This document shows, piece after piece, positions 14,694 to 21,414 of a stretch of DNA of 26,836 nt. Source of the stretch: Bacilli bacterium (GTDB taxonomy: Bacteria > Bacillota_I > Bacilli_A > RF39 > UBA660); NCBI GenBank assembly GCA_017544525.1, contig JAFYEA010000021.1, positions 1 to 26,836 of the forward strand. Direction: 5' to 3'. The notes beneath the pieces are model-generated. The model was given only the letters and a program-made list of their open reading frames with translations, was not told the DNA's origin and did not search any database. Position numbers and translations under genes: made by a program. Every line of letters begins with the position of its first letter. Within the stretch, counting starts at the first letter, position 1.

Positions 14694-15876
14694 AATTTGC
14701 AAATTGATAAATATCATTTTTGTTCTTAAGTACACTTATTAAATAATCTATCTCTTCATATGTATTATAAAAATATAAACTTATTCTTACTGTATCTTCT
14801 TTATTATCGCCCATTTTAGCACAATGTTTACCACTTCTTACACAGATTCCTTTAGTGTTTAAATATAGACCTAAGTCTCCAGATAAAACGTTATCTATAT
14901 TAATAACTACTGTACTTCCTTCACAATCTTTATTATATATTTTTATATATGGCATTTTTTCTAATTCTTTTATTAAATAGTTTCTTAAATATCTTACTTG
15001 TTTTTCTATATTATTTATACCATATTCATTTATGAAATTAATTGCTTCACTAAAACCTATTATTCCAGCAATATTAGGTGTTCCAGACTCAAATCTATAA
15101 GGTATTTCTGCAAGATTTAAATTGTTTTCATTATAGTTAAGATTCATACCACCCCCATATGTAAACGGAACCATTTTCTTTAATAGTTCATACTTTCCAT
15201 AGAGAACTCCAACTCCAGTAGGGCCACACATTTTGTGTGCAGAGAAAGCTAAAAAGTCACAATCTAAATCCTTAACATCTATTCTTATGTGAGGAGCACT
15301 TTGTGCTGCATCTACAACTACTAATATATTTCTTTTATGAGCTATTTCACATATTTTTTTTATATCTCTTTTATCTCCACTTACATTTGTAATATGAGCC
15401 AGTGATATAACTTTTGTTTTATTTGTTATTTTTTTGCTTAAGTCATCTATATTTAATTTTTCATTTACTGAGTCGACAAAAACTATTTTTATCTTTTTTT
15501 TAATTGATAAAATCATCCATGGTAATATATTTGATGCATGTTCACTACTAGATAATATTACTTCATCATTATCATTTAAATAATTTAAGAAAAAGCCAAA
15601 AGCAATTGTGTTAAGAGAATCAGTAGTATTTTTAGTAAATATTATTTCTTCTTTTCTTTTTGCATTAATAAACATTTTTACTAAATCTCGTGTGTAATCT
15701 ATTTCATCATCTACTTTAAAACTAATATCATAGTCCCCTCTATGAGAATTAGCAGTATAATTTAGATAATAATCATTAATTTTATCTATTACTCTATATG
15801 GTTTGAATGTAGTAGCTGCATTATCGAAATAAACAATATTATTTTCTTTCATAGGAAAAACATTTTTATCTTTCAT
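14692..15876 (-). CDS. sufS: SufS-type (group II) cysteine desulfurase
   Basis: A 394-residue PLP enzyme that takes sulfur from cysteine for Fe-S cluster or thio-cofactor assembly. Hallmarks seen: YFDNAATT near the N-terminus, SSEHASN (H113), DAAQ with D189 and Q192, the PLP lysine K215 in SAHKMCGPTG, RFESGTPN, and the active-site cysteine C352 in RSGKHCAKM. The short RSGxHCA loop is the group II (SufS/CsdA) form, not IscS. No sufB, sufC, sufD or sufU lies next to it, so it is a stand-alone desulfurase; its acceptor is unknown. The start at 15876 follows AGGTGAAC. It is divergent from the HIT gene, and its terminator separates it from ssb downstream. Confidence 0.9.
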   Translation of the reverse strand: MKDKNVFPMKENNIVYFDNAATTFKPYRVIDKINDYYLNYTANSHRGDYDISFKVDDEIDYTRDLVKMFINAKRKEEIIFTKNTTDSLNTIAFGFFLNYLNDNDEVILSSSEHASNILPWMILSIKKKIKIVFVDSVNEKLNIDDLSKKITNKTKVISLAHITNVSGDKRDIKKICEIAHKRNILVVVDAAQSAPHIRIDVKDLDCDFLAFSAHKMCGPTGVGVLYGKYELLKKMVPFTYGGGMNLNYNENNLNLAEIPYRFESGTPNIAGIIGFSEAINFINEYGINNIEKQVRYLRNYLIKELEKMPYIKIYNKDCEGSTVVINIDNVLSGDLGLYLNTKGICVRSGKHCAKMGDNKEDTVRISLYFYNTYEEIDYLISVLKNKNDIYQFAN

Positions 15877-15892
15877 ATTAAGTTCACCTACA

Positions 15893-15921
15893 ATAATATA
15901 AGCAATAAAAAGTTATTTTAA
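15893..15921 (-). promoter_or_regulatory. Possible promoter of the cysteine desulfurase
   Basis: On the minus strand: TTAAAA (15921-15916), 17 bases, TATTAT (15898-15893), 17 bases before the start codon. The region is so AT-rich that several alternatives exist, including an overlapping TATATT at 15900-15895. Confidence 0.35.
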
Positions 15922-15949
15922 TATAATAAATATCTATTATTTCATAACA

Positions 15950-15978
15950 TTGATATTTTTTTAGTATTTTTATATAAT
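15950..15978 (+). promoter_or_regulatory. Promoter of the HIT hydrolase gene
   Basis: TTGATA (15950-15955), a 17-base spacer and TATAAT (15973-15978). Transcription should start near 15985, only about 10 bases before the ATG and right at the ribosome-binding site. Confidence 0.8.
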
Positions 15979-15994
15979 TAACTTGGTGAAGAAA

Positions 15995-16360
15995 ATGGAT
16001 TGTATTTTTTGTAAAATAATAAATGGAGATATTCCTTCATATACAATATATGAAAATGAATATGTTAAATGTTTTTTAGATATTAATCCTATTGGTAAAG
16101 CTCATACGTTAATAGTGCCTAAAAAACATTATGTTGATATTAATGATATTGAATTAGATGTATTAACTAAAGTAAATGAAGCAGCTAAAGAAGTTGTTAA
16201 AATGATAAATGATATTTTTAAACCAAGTGGTGTTAAATTAGTTCAAAATAATGGATGTCTTCAAGAAGTAAAACATTATCATTTGCATATTATTCCTGAA
16301 TATAAAGGAAAACAAAACAAAATAAGTGTAGAGGAAGTATATAAAAAATTAACAAAGTAA
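15995..16360 (+). CDS. HIT-family nucleotide hydrolase (HINT/Fhit-like)
   Basis: A 121-residue histidine-triad protein that hydrolyses nucleoside phosphoramidates, aminoacyl-adenylates or dinucleoside polyphosphates. It starts with the zinc-type CIFCKIINGDIPS segment (C3, C6), has NPIGKAHTLIVPKKHY in the middle, and the triad H94-Y-H96-L-H98 followed by IIPEY. The last 20 residues are lysine-rich. ATG 15995 is preferred because GGTGAA lies at 15985-15990. In-frame TTG (15983) and GTG (15986) lie at the predicted 5' end of the transcript. It is a monocistronic gene; the next promoter begins directly after its stop. Confidence 0.93.
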   Translation: MDCIFCKIINGDIPSYTIYENEYVKCFLDINPIGKAHTLIVPKKHYVDINDIELDVLTKVNEAAKEVVKMINDIFKPSGVKLVQNNGCLQEVKHYHLHIIPEYKGKQNKISVEEVYKKLTK

Positions 16361-16389
16361 TTGTTAAAAATTAGTTATTATTGTATAAT
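16361..16389 (+). promoter_or_regulatory. Promoter of the pilin-like membrane protein gene
   Basis: TTGTTA (16361-16366), a 17-base spacer and TATAAT (16384-16389). The -35 begins on the base after the HIT stop codon. Confidence 0.8.
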
Positions 16390-16415
16390 TATTTTATAAA
16401 AAGGATGTGTGAAAT

Positions 16416-17555
16416 ATGAATAAAAAGACATTAATAATAATAGGGTGTTCATTTATTGGTATTTTAGTGTTGTTACTAGTTGTTGTTTGGTTAATGACAA
16501 TGATGGGTTCTAACTATTTATCTTATGAAAGAGTTGAAGATAAAATAGTTGAAGCAACTAAAAAATACTATGCTGATCATGCGGATTTATTACCAGTATA
16601 TGATGGAAAATATAGTTTGGATTATAACACTCTAGTAAATGGGGAATATATTAAACCATTAAATGAAATATTAAAAGATGGAGATAAATGTACTGCTGAT
16701 ATTATTGTTATTAAATCAGGAGTTGATTATAGTTATATTCCAAGATTAGATTGTGGAGATAATTATAAAACGATTGAACTATATAGACAAATATTAAATG
16801 ATAATCAAGTTGTTTTATCTGGAAGTGGATTATATAGAGAAACAGATGGTAGTTATTATTTTAGAGGAAAAGTAACTAATAATTATTTTGCTATGGGTGT
16901 TAATGATACAAATAGTGATAAAGAACTTTTATGGCAAATAATTGGTATTAATAGTGATAATACTGTTAAAATAAGAGCTATATATGGAACTGAAGATAAT
17001 AGCGAATTTGATGGTAGATATAATATAGATAAAGATACTAATTATGGATATAATACATTTGAAGATAGTACTATGAAAGACTTCTTAAAAAGATTAGAAA
17101 CAAATGGAAAATTTTTAACTCCAGAACAAAAAGCAAAATTAGTATCTAAAAAAATATGTATAGGAAAAAGAAGCGAGACGGAAACAGTAAATAATGGTTC
17201 TATTGAATGTTCTAGTTTATCAAATGAAACATTTATGTTTAGTACTCTTCTTCCATATGAATTTTTAAGAGCAAGTTTAGATGAGAATTGTAAGACTGTA
17301 AATGATAGATCTTGTGAAAACTTGAACTATTTAGCTTACCAATCATCTAGTGAATGGTCAACAACACCATCAGCAACTGATAGTTATAGAGTTTATGCAT
17401 TTTATGGAACATATTATGGATTAAGTGCAGCATCTAATCCTAAGACATTACATGTAGTTGCAAACTTGAATGAATATTCATTCTATAAGTCTGGAACAGG
17501 AACAATGGAAGATCCATATAGAATATTTAAAGTAGTAGATAAAAGCACAAATTAG
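16416..17555 (+). CDS. Uncharacterised membrane-anchored, pilin-like extracytoplasmic protein
   Basis: I do not recognise a characterised family. The 379 residues begin MNKK, then one long hydrophobic helix (about 5-29), so the protein is N-terminally anchored with a large outside domain. Residues 38-115 resemble the layout of a pseudopilin: a long amphipathic helix after the membrane segment (VEDKIVEATKKYYADH), then L-V-N-G-E-Y-I-K-P and paired Cys. Residues 130-375 form a second domain with YYFRGKVTNNYFAMG and LWQIIGINSDNTVKIR, several Cys, and a GTGTMEDPYRIF ending. No catalytic motif is visible and no pilus-assembly genes lie nearby. The ribosome-binding site is AAAGGATG and it has its own promoter and terminator. 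A surface or envelope role is inference. Confidence 0.75.
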   Translation: MNKKTLIIIGCSFIGILVLLLVVVWLMTMMGSNYLSYERVEDKIVEATKKYYADHADLLPVYDGKYSLDYNTLVNGEYIKPLNEILKDGDKCTADIIVIKSGVDYSYIPRLDCGDNYKTIELYRQILNDNQVVLSGSGLYRETDGSYYFRGKVTNNYFAMGVNDTNSDKELLWQIIGINSDNTVKIRAIYGTEDNSEFDGRYNIDKDTNYGYNTFEDSTMKDFLKRLETNGKFLTPEQKAKLVSKKICIGKRSETETVNNGSIECSSLSNETFMFSTLLPYEFLRASLDENCKTVNDRSCENLNYLAYQSSSEWSTTPSATDSYRVYAFYGTYYGLSAASNPKTLHVVANLNEYSFYKSGTGTMEDPYRIFKVVDKSTN

Positions 17556-17564
17556 TGCTTTTTT
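17541..17564 (+). terminator. Rho-independent terminator after the pilin-like gene
   Basis: AAAAGCAC (17541-17548) and GTGCTTTT (17555-17562) form an 8-bp stem with loop AAATTA, then more T. The stop codon TAG spans the loop and 3' arm. Confidence 0.9.
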
Positions 17565-17578
17565 GTTTAGGTTAAATA

Positions 17579-17587
17579 TGATATAAT
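17579..17587 (+). promoter_or_regulatory. Extended -10 promoter of the nucleoside phosphorylase gene
   Basis: TGATATAAT with TATAAT at 17582-17587, ending 23 bases before ATG 17610. A 17-base spacer puts the -35 in the T-run of the previous terminator (TTTTTT). Confidence 0.6.
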
Positions 17588-17609
17588 TTCTATATAATAG
17601 GTGGTAGAT

Positions 17610-18887
17610 ATGAAATCAATTGAGATTATTGAAAAGAAAGAAAAAAAAGGACTATTAACATATGGTGAAATAGAATATATGGTTAATTCATATGTTAAGG
17701 GAAAAATAAATGATAAAACAATGAGTGATTTTGTATGGAGCATATATCATAATGGACTTACTATTGATGAAACTTATTATCTAACTGATGTTATGATTAA
17801 AAGTGGTGAAGTAATTGATTTATCAAAGATTAATAAGCCAATAGTTGATAAGCATTCAACAGGTGGAGTTGGAGATAAAATAACTCTTATTGTTTCTCCT
17901 ATAGTTGCAGCTGCTGGAGTATGTGTACCTAAAATGAGTGGTAGAGGTTTAGGATTAACTGGAGGGACTGTTGATAAATTAGAAAGTATACCGGGTTATA
18001 AACTTAAACTAAGTCGTAAAGCATTTGTAGAAGAACTTGAAAAAGTTGGATGTGCTGTTATAAGTCAAAGTGAAAAAATTGCTTTAGCTGACAAAAAAAT
18101 ATATGCTCTTAGAAATGAAATAGGAGCAGTAGATTCAATCCCATTAATTGCCAGTTCAATTATGTCAAAGAAAATTGCTAGTGGAAGCGACATTATAATC
18201 ATTGATTTAAAAGTAGGTAAAGGAGCATTTATGAAAAATATTAAAGATGCTACTAAACTTGCTAAGACAATGGTTAAAATAGGTAAATACTATGATAAAA
18301 AAGTCATATGTACTTTAAGCGATATGAATATACCTTTGGGATGTAATATAGGTAATGCATTAGAAGTTAGAGAAGTAATTGATTTCTTTAATGGTAGACA
18401 TGAAAAAAGACTATATGATTTATCAGTTTATATCTCTAGTTTAATGATTAGTAGTGCTAAAAAGATTTCTTTTGCTAGTGCAAAAAGACTAGTTATTAAT
18501 CTTCTTGAAAGTGGACATGCTAAAAATAAATTTTATGAATGGATAAGATATCAGGGAGGAGATATTACTAAATTAAAAGATAAAGCTAGGAAATATATCG
18601 TAATGTCTAATAAATCAGGATATTTAAATAGTATAGATTCATTAAAACTATCACAATTAGTATTTGATTTAGGTGCAGGTAGAGTAAAGAAAACAGATAA
18701 TATTGACTATGCAGTAGGTGTTATGCTAAATAAGACAGTAGGTCAAAAAGTAATGAAAGGTGAAATACTTGGAGTAATTTTCTATAATAAAAAGGTAGAA
18801 AATATGGATAAAATATTTGCTGATTCATTTAATATTGAACCTAAAAAGAAAAGATATAAAAATATTATTATTAAAACAATAAAATAA
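17610..18887 (+). CDS. pdp: Pyrimidine-nucleoside (thymidine) phosphorylase family
   Basis: A 425-residue cytoplasmic enzyme of the Pdp/DeoA family, which splits uridine/thymidine with phosphate into base and (deoxy)ribose-1-phosphate. Phosphate-binding KHSTGGVGDK (81-90) and the family signature SGRGLGLTGGTVDKLESIPG (110-129) are clear. Pyrimidine-binding R168 (ALRNE), S183 and K187 (SIMSKK) are conserved. The signature's usual His (GLGHTGGT; His85 in the E. coli enzyme) is Leu116 here. The C-terminal PYNP domain (about 340-425) includes DLGAGRVKKTDNIDYAVG. ATG 17610 is preferred over GTG 17601, which overlaps the ribosome-binding site AGGTGG (17599-17604). A hairpin terminator overlaps its stop codon. 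Confidence 0.92.
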   Translation: MKSIEIIEKKEKKGLLTYGEIEYMVNSYVKGKINDKTMSDFVWSIYHNGLTIDETYYLTDVMIKSGEVIDLSKINKPIVDKHSTGGVGDKITLIVSPIVAAAGVCVPKMSGRGLGLTGGTVDKLESIPGYKLKLSRKAFVEELEKVGCAVISQSEKIALADKKIYALRNEIGAVDSIPLIASSIMSKKIASGSDIIIIDLKVGKGAFMKNIKDATKLAKTMVKIGKYYDKKVICTLSDMNIPLGCNIGNALEVREVIDFFNGRHEKRLYDLSVYISSLMISSAKKISFASAKRLVINLLESGHAKNKFYEWIRYQGGDITKLKDKARKYIVMSNKSGYLNSIDSLKLSQLVFDLGAGRVKKTDNIDYAVGVMLNKTVGQKVMKGEILGVIFYNKKVENMDKIFADSFNIEPKKKRYKNIIIKTIK

Positions 18888-18912
18888 ATTCAATTATGAA
18901 TTTATTTTTTTT
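18883..18912 (+). terminator. Rho-independent terminator after the nucleoside phosphorylase gene
   Basis: AATAAATTCA (18883-18892) and TGAATTTATT (18897-18906) form a perfect 10-bp stem around ATTA, followed by T-rich sequence to 18912. It contains ATG 18896, which argues against that codon as the next gene's start. Confidence 0.75.
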
Positions 18913-18931
18913 ATTTGAACAAAATATTATT

Positions 18932-19618
18932 ATGAAAAAGATTTTTACTATAATGATTTTTTGTTTGTGTATAAATAGATTATCTGCTATTGAAAATATA
19001 ACCATTGATAATAATTTATTAGTTCCTTCATTTGATAAAAAAATATATGTTTATAATTATTTTACAAATAATGATCAAGTATATATAAATGTAGTAAAAA
19101 AAGGAGATGAAATAGTTAATGGAGAAGGTTTTGTTAAATTAGACAAGTCTAAAACTAAAGTAATTGTTAGTAATAATGATCAAGAGTACATAATCAATAT
19201 ATTTAAAAATTATAATAAAAACGATAGGGAAGAAAGCTATATAAAGAATATTAATATTGAAGGATACAATATAGATTTTGATAAAGATATTCACGAATAT
19301 AGTATTTATATTGGAGATGAAGAATTCTTAAACATTAATTGCGAATTATCAAATATGGATGATTATTATAGTATAGAAGGTAATGGTAACTTTAATAAAA
19401 GTGATAATGTAATAAGAATTAAAACTAATAATGATGAATATGTTGTTCATGCATATAAGTCTATTAAGGTATCTAAGATTGAATATAATGAACCAATTAA
19501 AGAAATGAGCGATACAAAAAAAGAAATAGTTAAGATTATTATTATAACTATTTCCTGTATTTTAATTGTTTTGTTTTACTATATTCTTTTTATTAATAAA
19601 ACTATCTATTATATTTAA
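18932..19618 (+). CDS. Membrane-anchored protein with two cadherin-like beta-sandwich domains
   Basis: A 228-residue exported protein, uncharacterised. From ATG 18932 it has a signal peptide (MKKIFTIMIFCLCINRLSA), two beta-sandwich units and a C-terminal transmembrane helix (IIIITISCILIVLFYYILFI) with a very short tail. Unit one starts IENITIDN and has VPSFDKKIYVY; unit two starts IKNINIEG and has FDKDIHEYSIYI. Both show the L/I-x-I-x-G/N ... F-x-x-x-x-x-x-Y pattern of the cadherin-like beta-sandwich domain (PF12733 type). The frame is also open from ATG 18896, but that codon lies in a terminator loop. Neither start has a good ribosome-binding site and no clear promoter fits, so expression may depend on read-through from pdp. 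The last 17 bases overlap the convergent carboxypeptidase gene. Confidence 0.7.
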   Translation: MKKIFTIMIFCLCINRLSAIENITIDNNLLVPSFDKKIYVYNYFTNNDQVYINVVKKGDEIVNGEGFVKLDKSKTKVIVSNNDQEYIINIFKNYNKNDREESYIKNINIEGYNIDFDKDIHEYSIYIGDEEFLNINCELSNMDDYYSIEGNGNFNKSDNVIRIKTNNDEYVVHAYKSIKVSKIEYNEPIKEMSDTKKEIVKIIIITISCILIVLFYYILFINKTIYYI

Positions 19619-20570
19619 TTAAGTATTCTTCGTATGTAATATCTTCTTCATATATTTTAGTAGCAATATCTATTCCTAAATATCTGTAATGCCAAGGTTC
19701 ATAACCATATCCTGTAATGAACTCTTTTCCTTTTGGATATCTTTCTATAAAACCATATTTGTATGCATTTTGTTTTAACCATTCATACTCTTTTGTTTTT
19801 TCAAATGATTCATTAGTACTATTTAAATCTATTGCAAGACCTAATTGGTGTTCAGAATGACCTGGTTTAGCTGAATAAAGTAAGGCATGTTCTAAACCAT
19901 TCTTTTTTGTTGAATTATTAAACAAATAATTTTGCTCACTATTAGTTCTATAAGCAGATACAACTTTTAAATTAACGTTATCAATTTTAGCATCATCAAT
20001 CATCTTGATAATTGAATCATAAACAACACTTCTAACTTTTCTTTTACCATCTTTACTATATGGTTTTTCTAATTCAATTAAGTCTTCATAAATGACATTA
20101 TCTGGTAACTTATTATATTTATTAACGAGTGTAGTAATATCATAATAGTTTTCTATTTCATTTATATTTGTATAGAATCCATTATCTAGACCAATTTCAA
20201 CATATATTACAACTTCATCAGTTGTATAATCAGGGTTTAATCCATAATATTTTTCATATCTTTCGATATTTTCAACATTGAAATATGGAGAAGATATAAA
20301 GTTGATTAAATTATCATATTTTTTATTTAATAATAATTGTTTAACATTAATATTGCTTATTTTCTTTTCTATAGTTTTTATTTCTTCAATAGTATAACCC
20401 AAATTAAGCAAATCTTCTTTATAAACATATTCTTCTTTACTAATATCTTTTCCTTGAACTAGAGGCTCTTCACTAGGTATTCTTTCTTCTTTAATGGTTA
20501 AATAAGTTAAATAAGTAACAGTACAAGAAAGTAAAATAATAATTCCAACCAATAAATATTTCTTGTTCAT
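19602..20570 (-). CDS. VanY-type D-alanyl-D-alanine carboxypeptidase (peptidase M15B)
   Basis: A 322-residue membrane-anchored zinc peptidase that trims the terminal D-Ala from peptidoglycan stem peptides. An N-terminal signal anchor (about 5-25) leads to a helical, Glu/Lys-rich region (about 45-170) of unknown role, then the VanY domain. Active-site elements seen: SAYRT (R208), SEHQLGLAIDL with zinc ligands H241 and D248, and EPWHYRYLG with the catalytic E291 and zinc ligand H294. The start follows GGGAG in the minus-strand leader. It converges on the cadherin-like gene with a 17-base overlap of the coding ends and no visible terminator. Its envelope role fits the PAP2 gene upstream on the same strand, although a terminator separates the two. 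Confidence 0.92.
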   Translation of the reverse strand: MNKKYLLVGIIILLSCTVTYLTYLTIKEERIPSEEPLVQGKDISKEEYVYKEDLLNLGYTIEEIKTIEKKISNINVKQLLLNKKYDNLINFISSPYFNVENIERYEKYYGLNPDYTTDEVVIYVEIGLDNGFYTNINEIENYYDITTLVNKYNKLPDNVIYEDLIELEKPYSKDGKRKVRSVVYDSIIKMIDDAKIDNVNLKVVSAYRTNSEQNYLFNNSTKKNGLEHALLYSAKPGHSEHQLGLAIDLNSTNESFEKTKEYEWLKQNAYKYGFIERYPKGKEFITGYGYEPWHYRYLGIDIATKIYEEDITYEEYLIKYNR

Positions 20571-20598
20571 ACTAACTACTCCCTATATATTCTATTCA

Positions 20599-20633
20599 AT
20601 TATAATGTCCTTTATTATAATTAAATTATATCA
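20599..20633 (-). promoter_or_regulatory. Promoter region of the VanY-type gene, three candidate -10 boxes
   Basis: TATAAT occurs on the minus strand at 20630-20625 (with TG at 20633-20632, an extended -10), 20619-20614 and 20604-20599. None has a good -35 at 17 bases. The first is the best match; the third gives a leader length (29 bases) more like the other genes here. Confidence 0.45.
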
Positions 20634-20653
20634 TTTAGAAAAAAGGAGAAATA

Positions 20654-20680
20654 AAAAATTGTTAAATTTTTAACAATTTT
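20654..20680 (-). terminator. Terminator of the PAP2 phosphatase gene
   Basis: On the minus strand AAATTGTTAAA (20679-20669) pairs with TTTAACAATTT (20666-20656), followed by a T-run. The stem is long but purely AT-rich apart from one G-C pair, and it overlaps the stop codon. Confidence 0.7.
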
Positions 20681-21306
20681 TGTATAAACTTTACAATTTT
20701 TTTACTATTATTTACATAAATAAATATTATAATCATTAATATATCGCCAATTATTAAGTCAATTAATACATGCTGCTTAACAAGTAATGTGGATGCCATA
20801 ATAAGAATTGATAATACAATTACTGGTATTTTAAATTGCTTAGTTGCTTTTTTAGATATTAATGAAACTAATATAAATAAAGTACTAATAGCGCAGTGCA
20901 AACTTGGTAAACAGTTAATTGCAGGAGTATCTACAAAATAAATAATTTTTGTTATCCAATCAAATAATCCTTCCCCTAAATCAGCTCTTACAAGAGTTGT
21001 TGGATAAATAATAAATATAATTGAAGAAATGATAGCCACTAATGAATAACCTGCAATATATTTATATAGAGTATCTTTATCTTTTTTATAAAAGTAATAT
21101 GGAACAATAAAAAGTAATAAATACCAAGAACAATATATTAATATAAAGAAACTAATATAAGGTGTATTATGATCAAATGCACTTCCTATTAAATGTGGTT
21201 CTCCTTGTAATAACTTAGCTGTAAAAAAGAATATTGATTGAAATATTACTAATCCTACTGAAATTAGCAATGGTTTAAGTTCTAATTTTTTTATTAATTT
21301 TTTCAT
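20662..21306 (-). CDS. PAP2-superfamily membrane phosphatase (PAP2_3-like)
   Basis: A 214-residue polytopic membrane protein with about six hydrophobic helices. The PAP2 phosphatase motifs are visible: R107 before the fourth helix, NCLPSLH with H137 (motif C2), and KQHVLIDLIIGD with H179 and D183 (motif C3). The N-x-x-P-S-L-H form is typical of the PAP2_3/inositolphosphotransferase-like branch. These enzymes dephosphorylate or transfer phosphate on lipids such as undecaprenyl-PP or phosphatidate at the outer membrane face; the substrate here is not determinable. ATG 21306 is preferred. An in-frame GTG at 21315 sits at the predicted transcription start. No good ribosome-binding site is seen; AGTGAT is the closest. 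Confidence 0.88.
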   Translation of the reverse strand: MKKLIKKLELKPLLISVGLVIFQSIFFFTAKLLQGEPHLIGSAFDHNTPYISFFILIYCSWYLLLFIVPYYFYKKDKDTLYKYIAGYSLVAIISSIIFIIYPTTLVRADLGEGLFDWITKIIYFVDTPAINCLPSLHCAISTLFILVSLISKKATKQFKIPVIVLSILIMASTLLVKQHVLIDLIIGDILMIIIFIYVNNSKKIVKFIQKLLKI

Positions 21307-21321
21307 ACAAATCACTAATTA

Positions 21322-21350
21322 ATTATATAACAATTCTTATAAATAATCAA
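21322..21350 (-). promoter_or_regulatory. Promoter of the PAP2 gene
   Basis: On the minus strand: TTGATT (21350-21345), a 17-base spacer, TATAAT (21327-21322). The start site should be near 21315, leaving a leader of about 9 bases. Confidence 0.78.
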
Positions 21351-21389
21351 AGAAATGAAAAAATACTAGAAAAAAAGGAGTTTTTTTTA

Positions 21390-21395
21390 TATAAT
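21390..21395 (+). promoter_or_regulatory. Probable -10 box of der
   Basis: TATAAT, 20 bases before the der start codon. The -35 position (21367-21372, TAGAAA) is poor. An A-run, GGAG and T-run (21371-21388) lie just upstream. Confidence 0.5.
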
Positions 21396-21414
21396 GTATG
21401 CGAGGTGAAGAACC

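Noticed and set aside
18949..18954. TATAAT inside the cadherin-like gene as its promoter
   Set aside because: It lies within the signal-peptide coding region and has no matching -35 at a normal distance; probably chance in AT-rich DNA.
21371..21388. A-run, GGAG, T-run before der as a terminator
   Set aside because: Pairing would be A-T only with a four-base loop, and no upstream plus-strand gene needs it; left unannotated.
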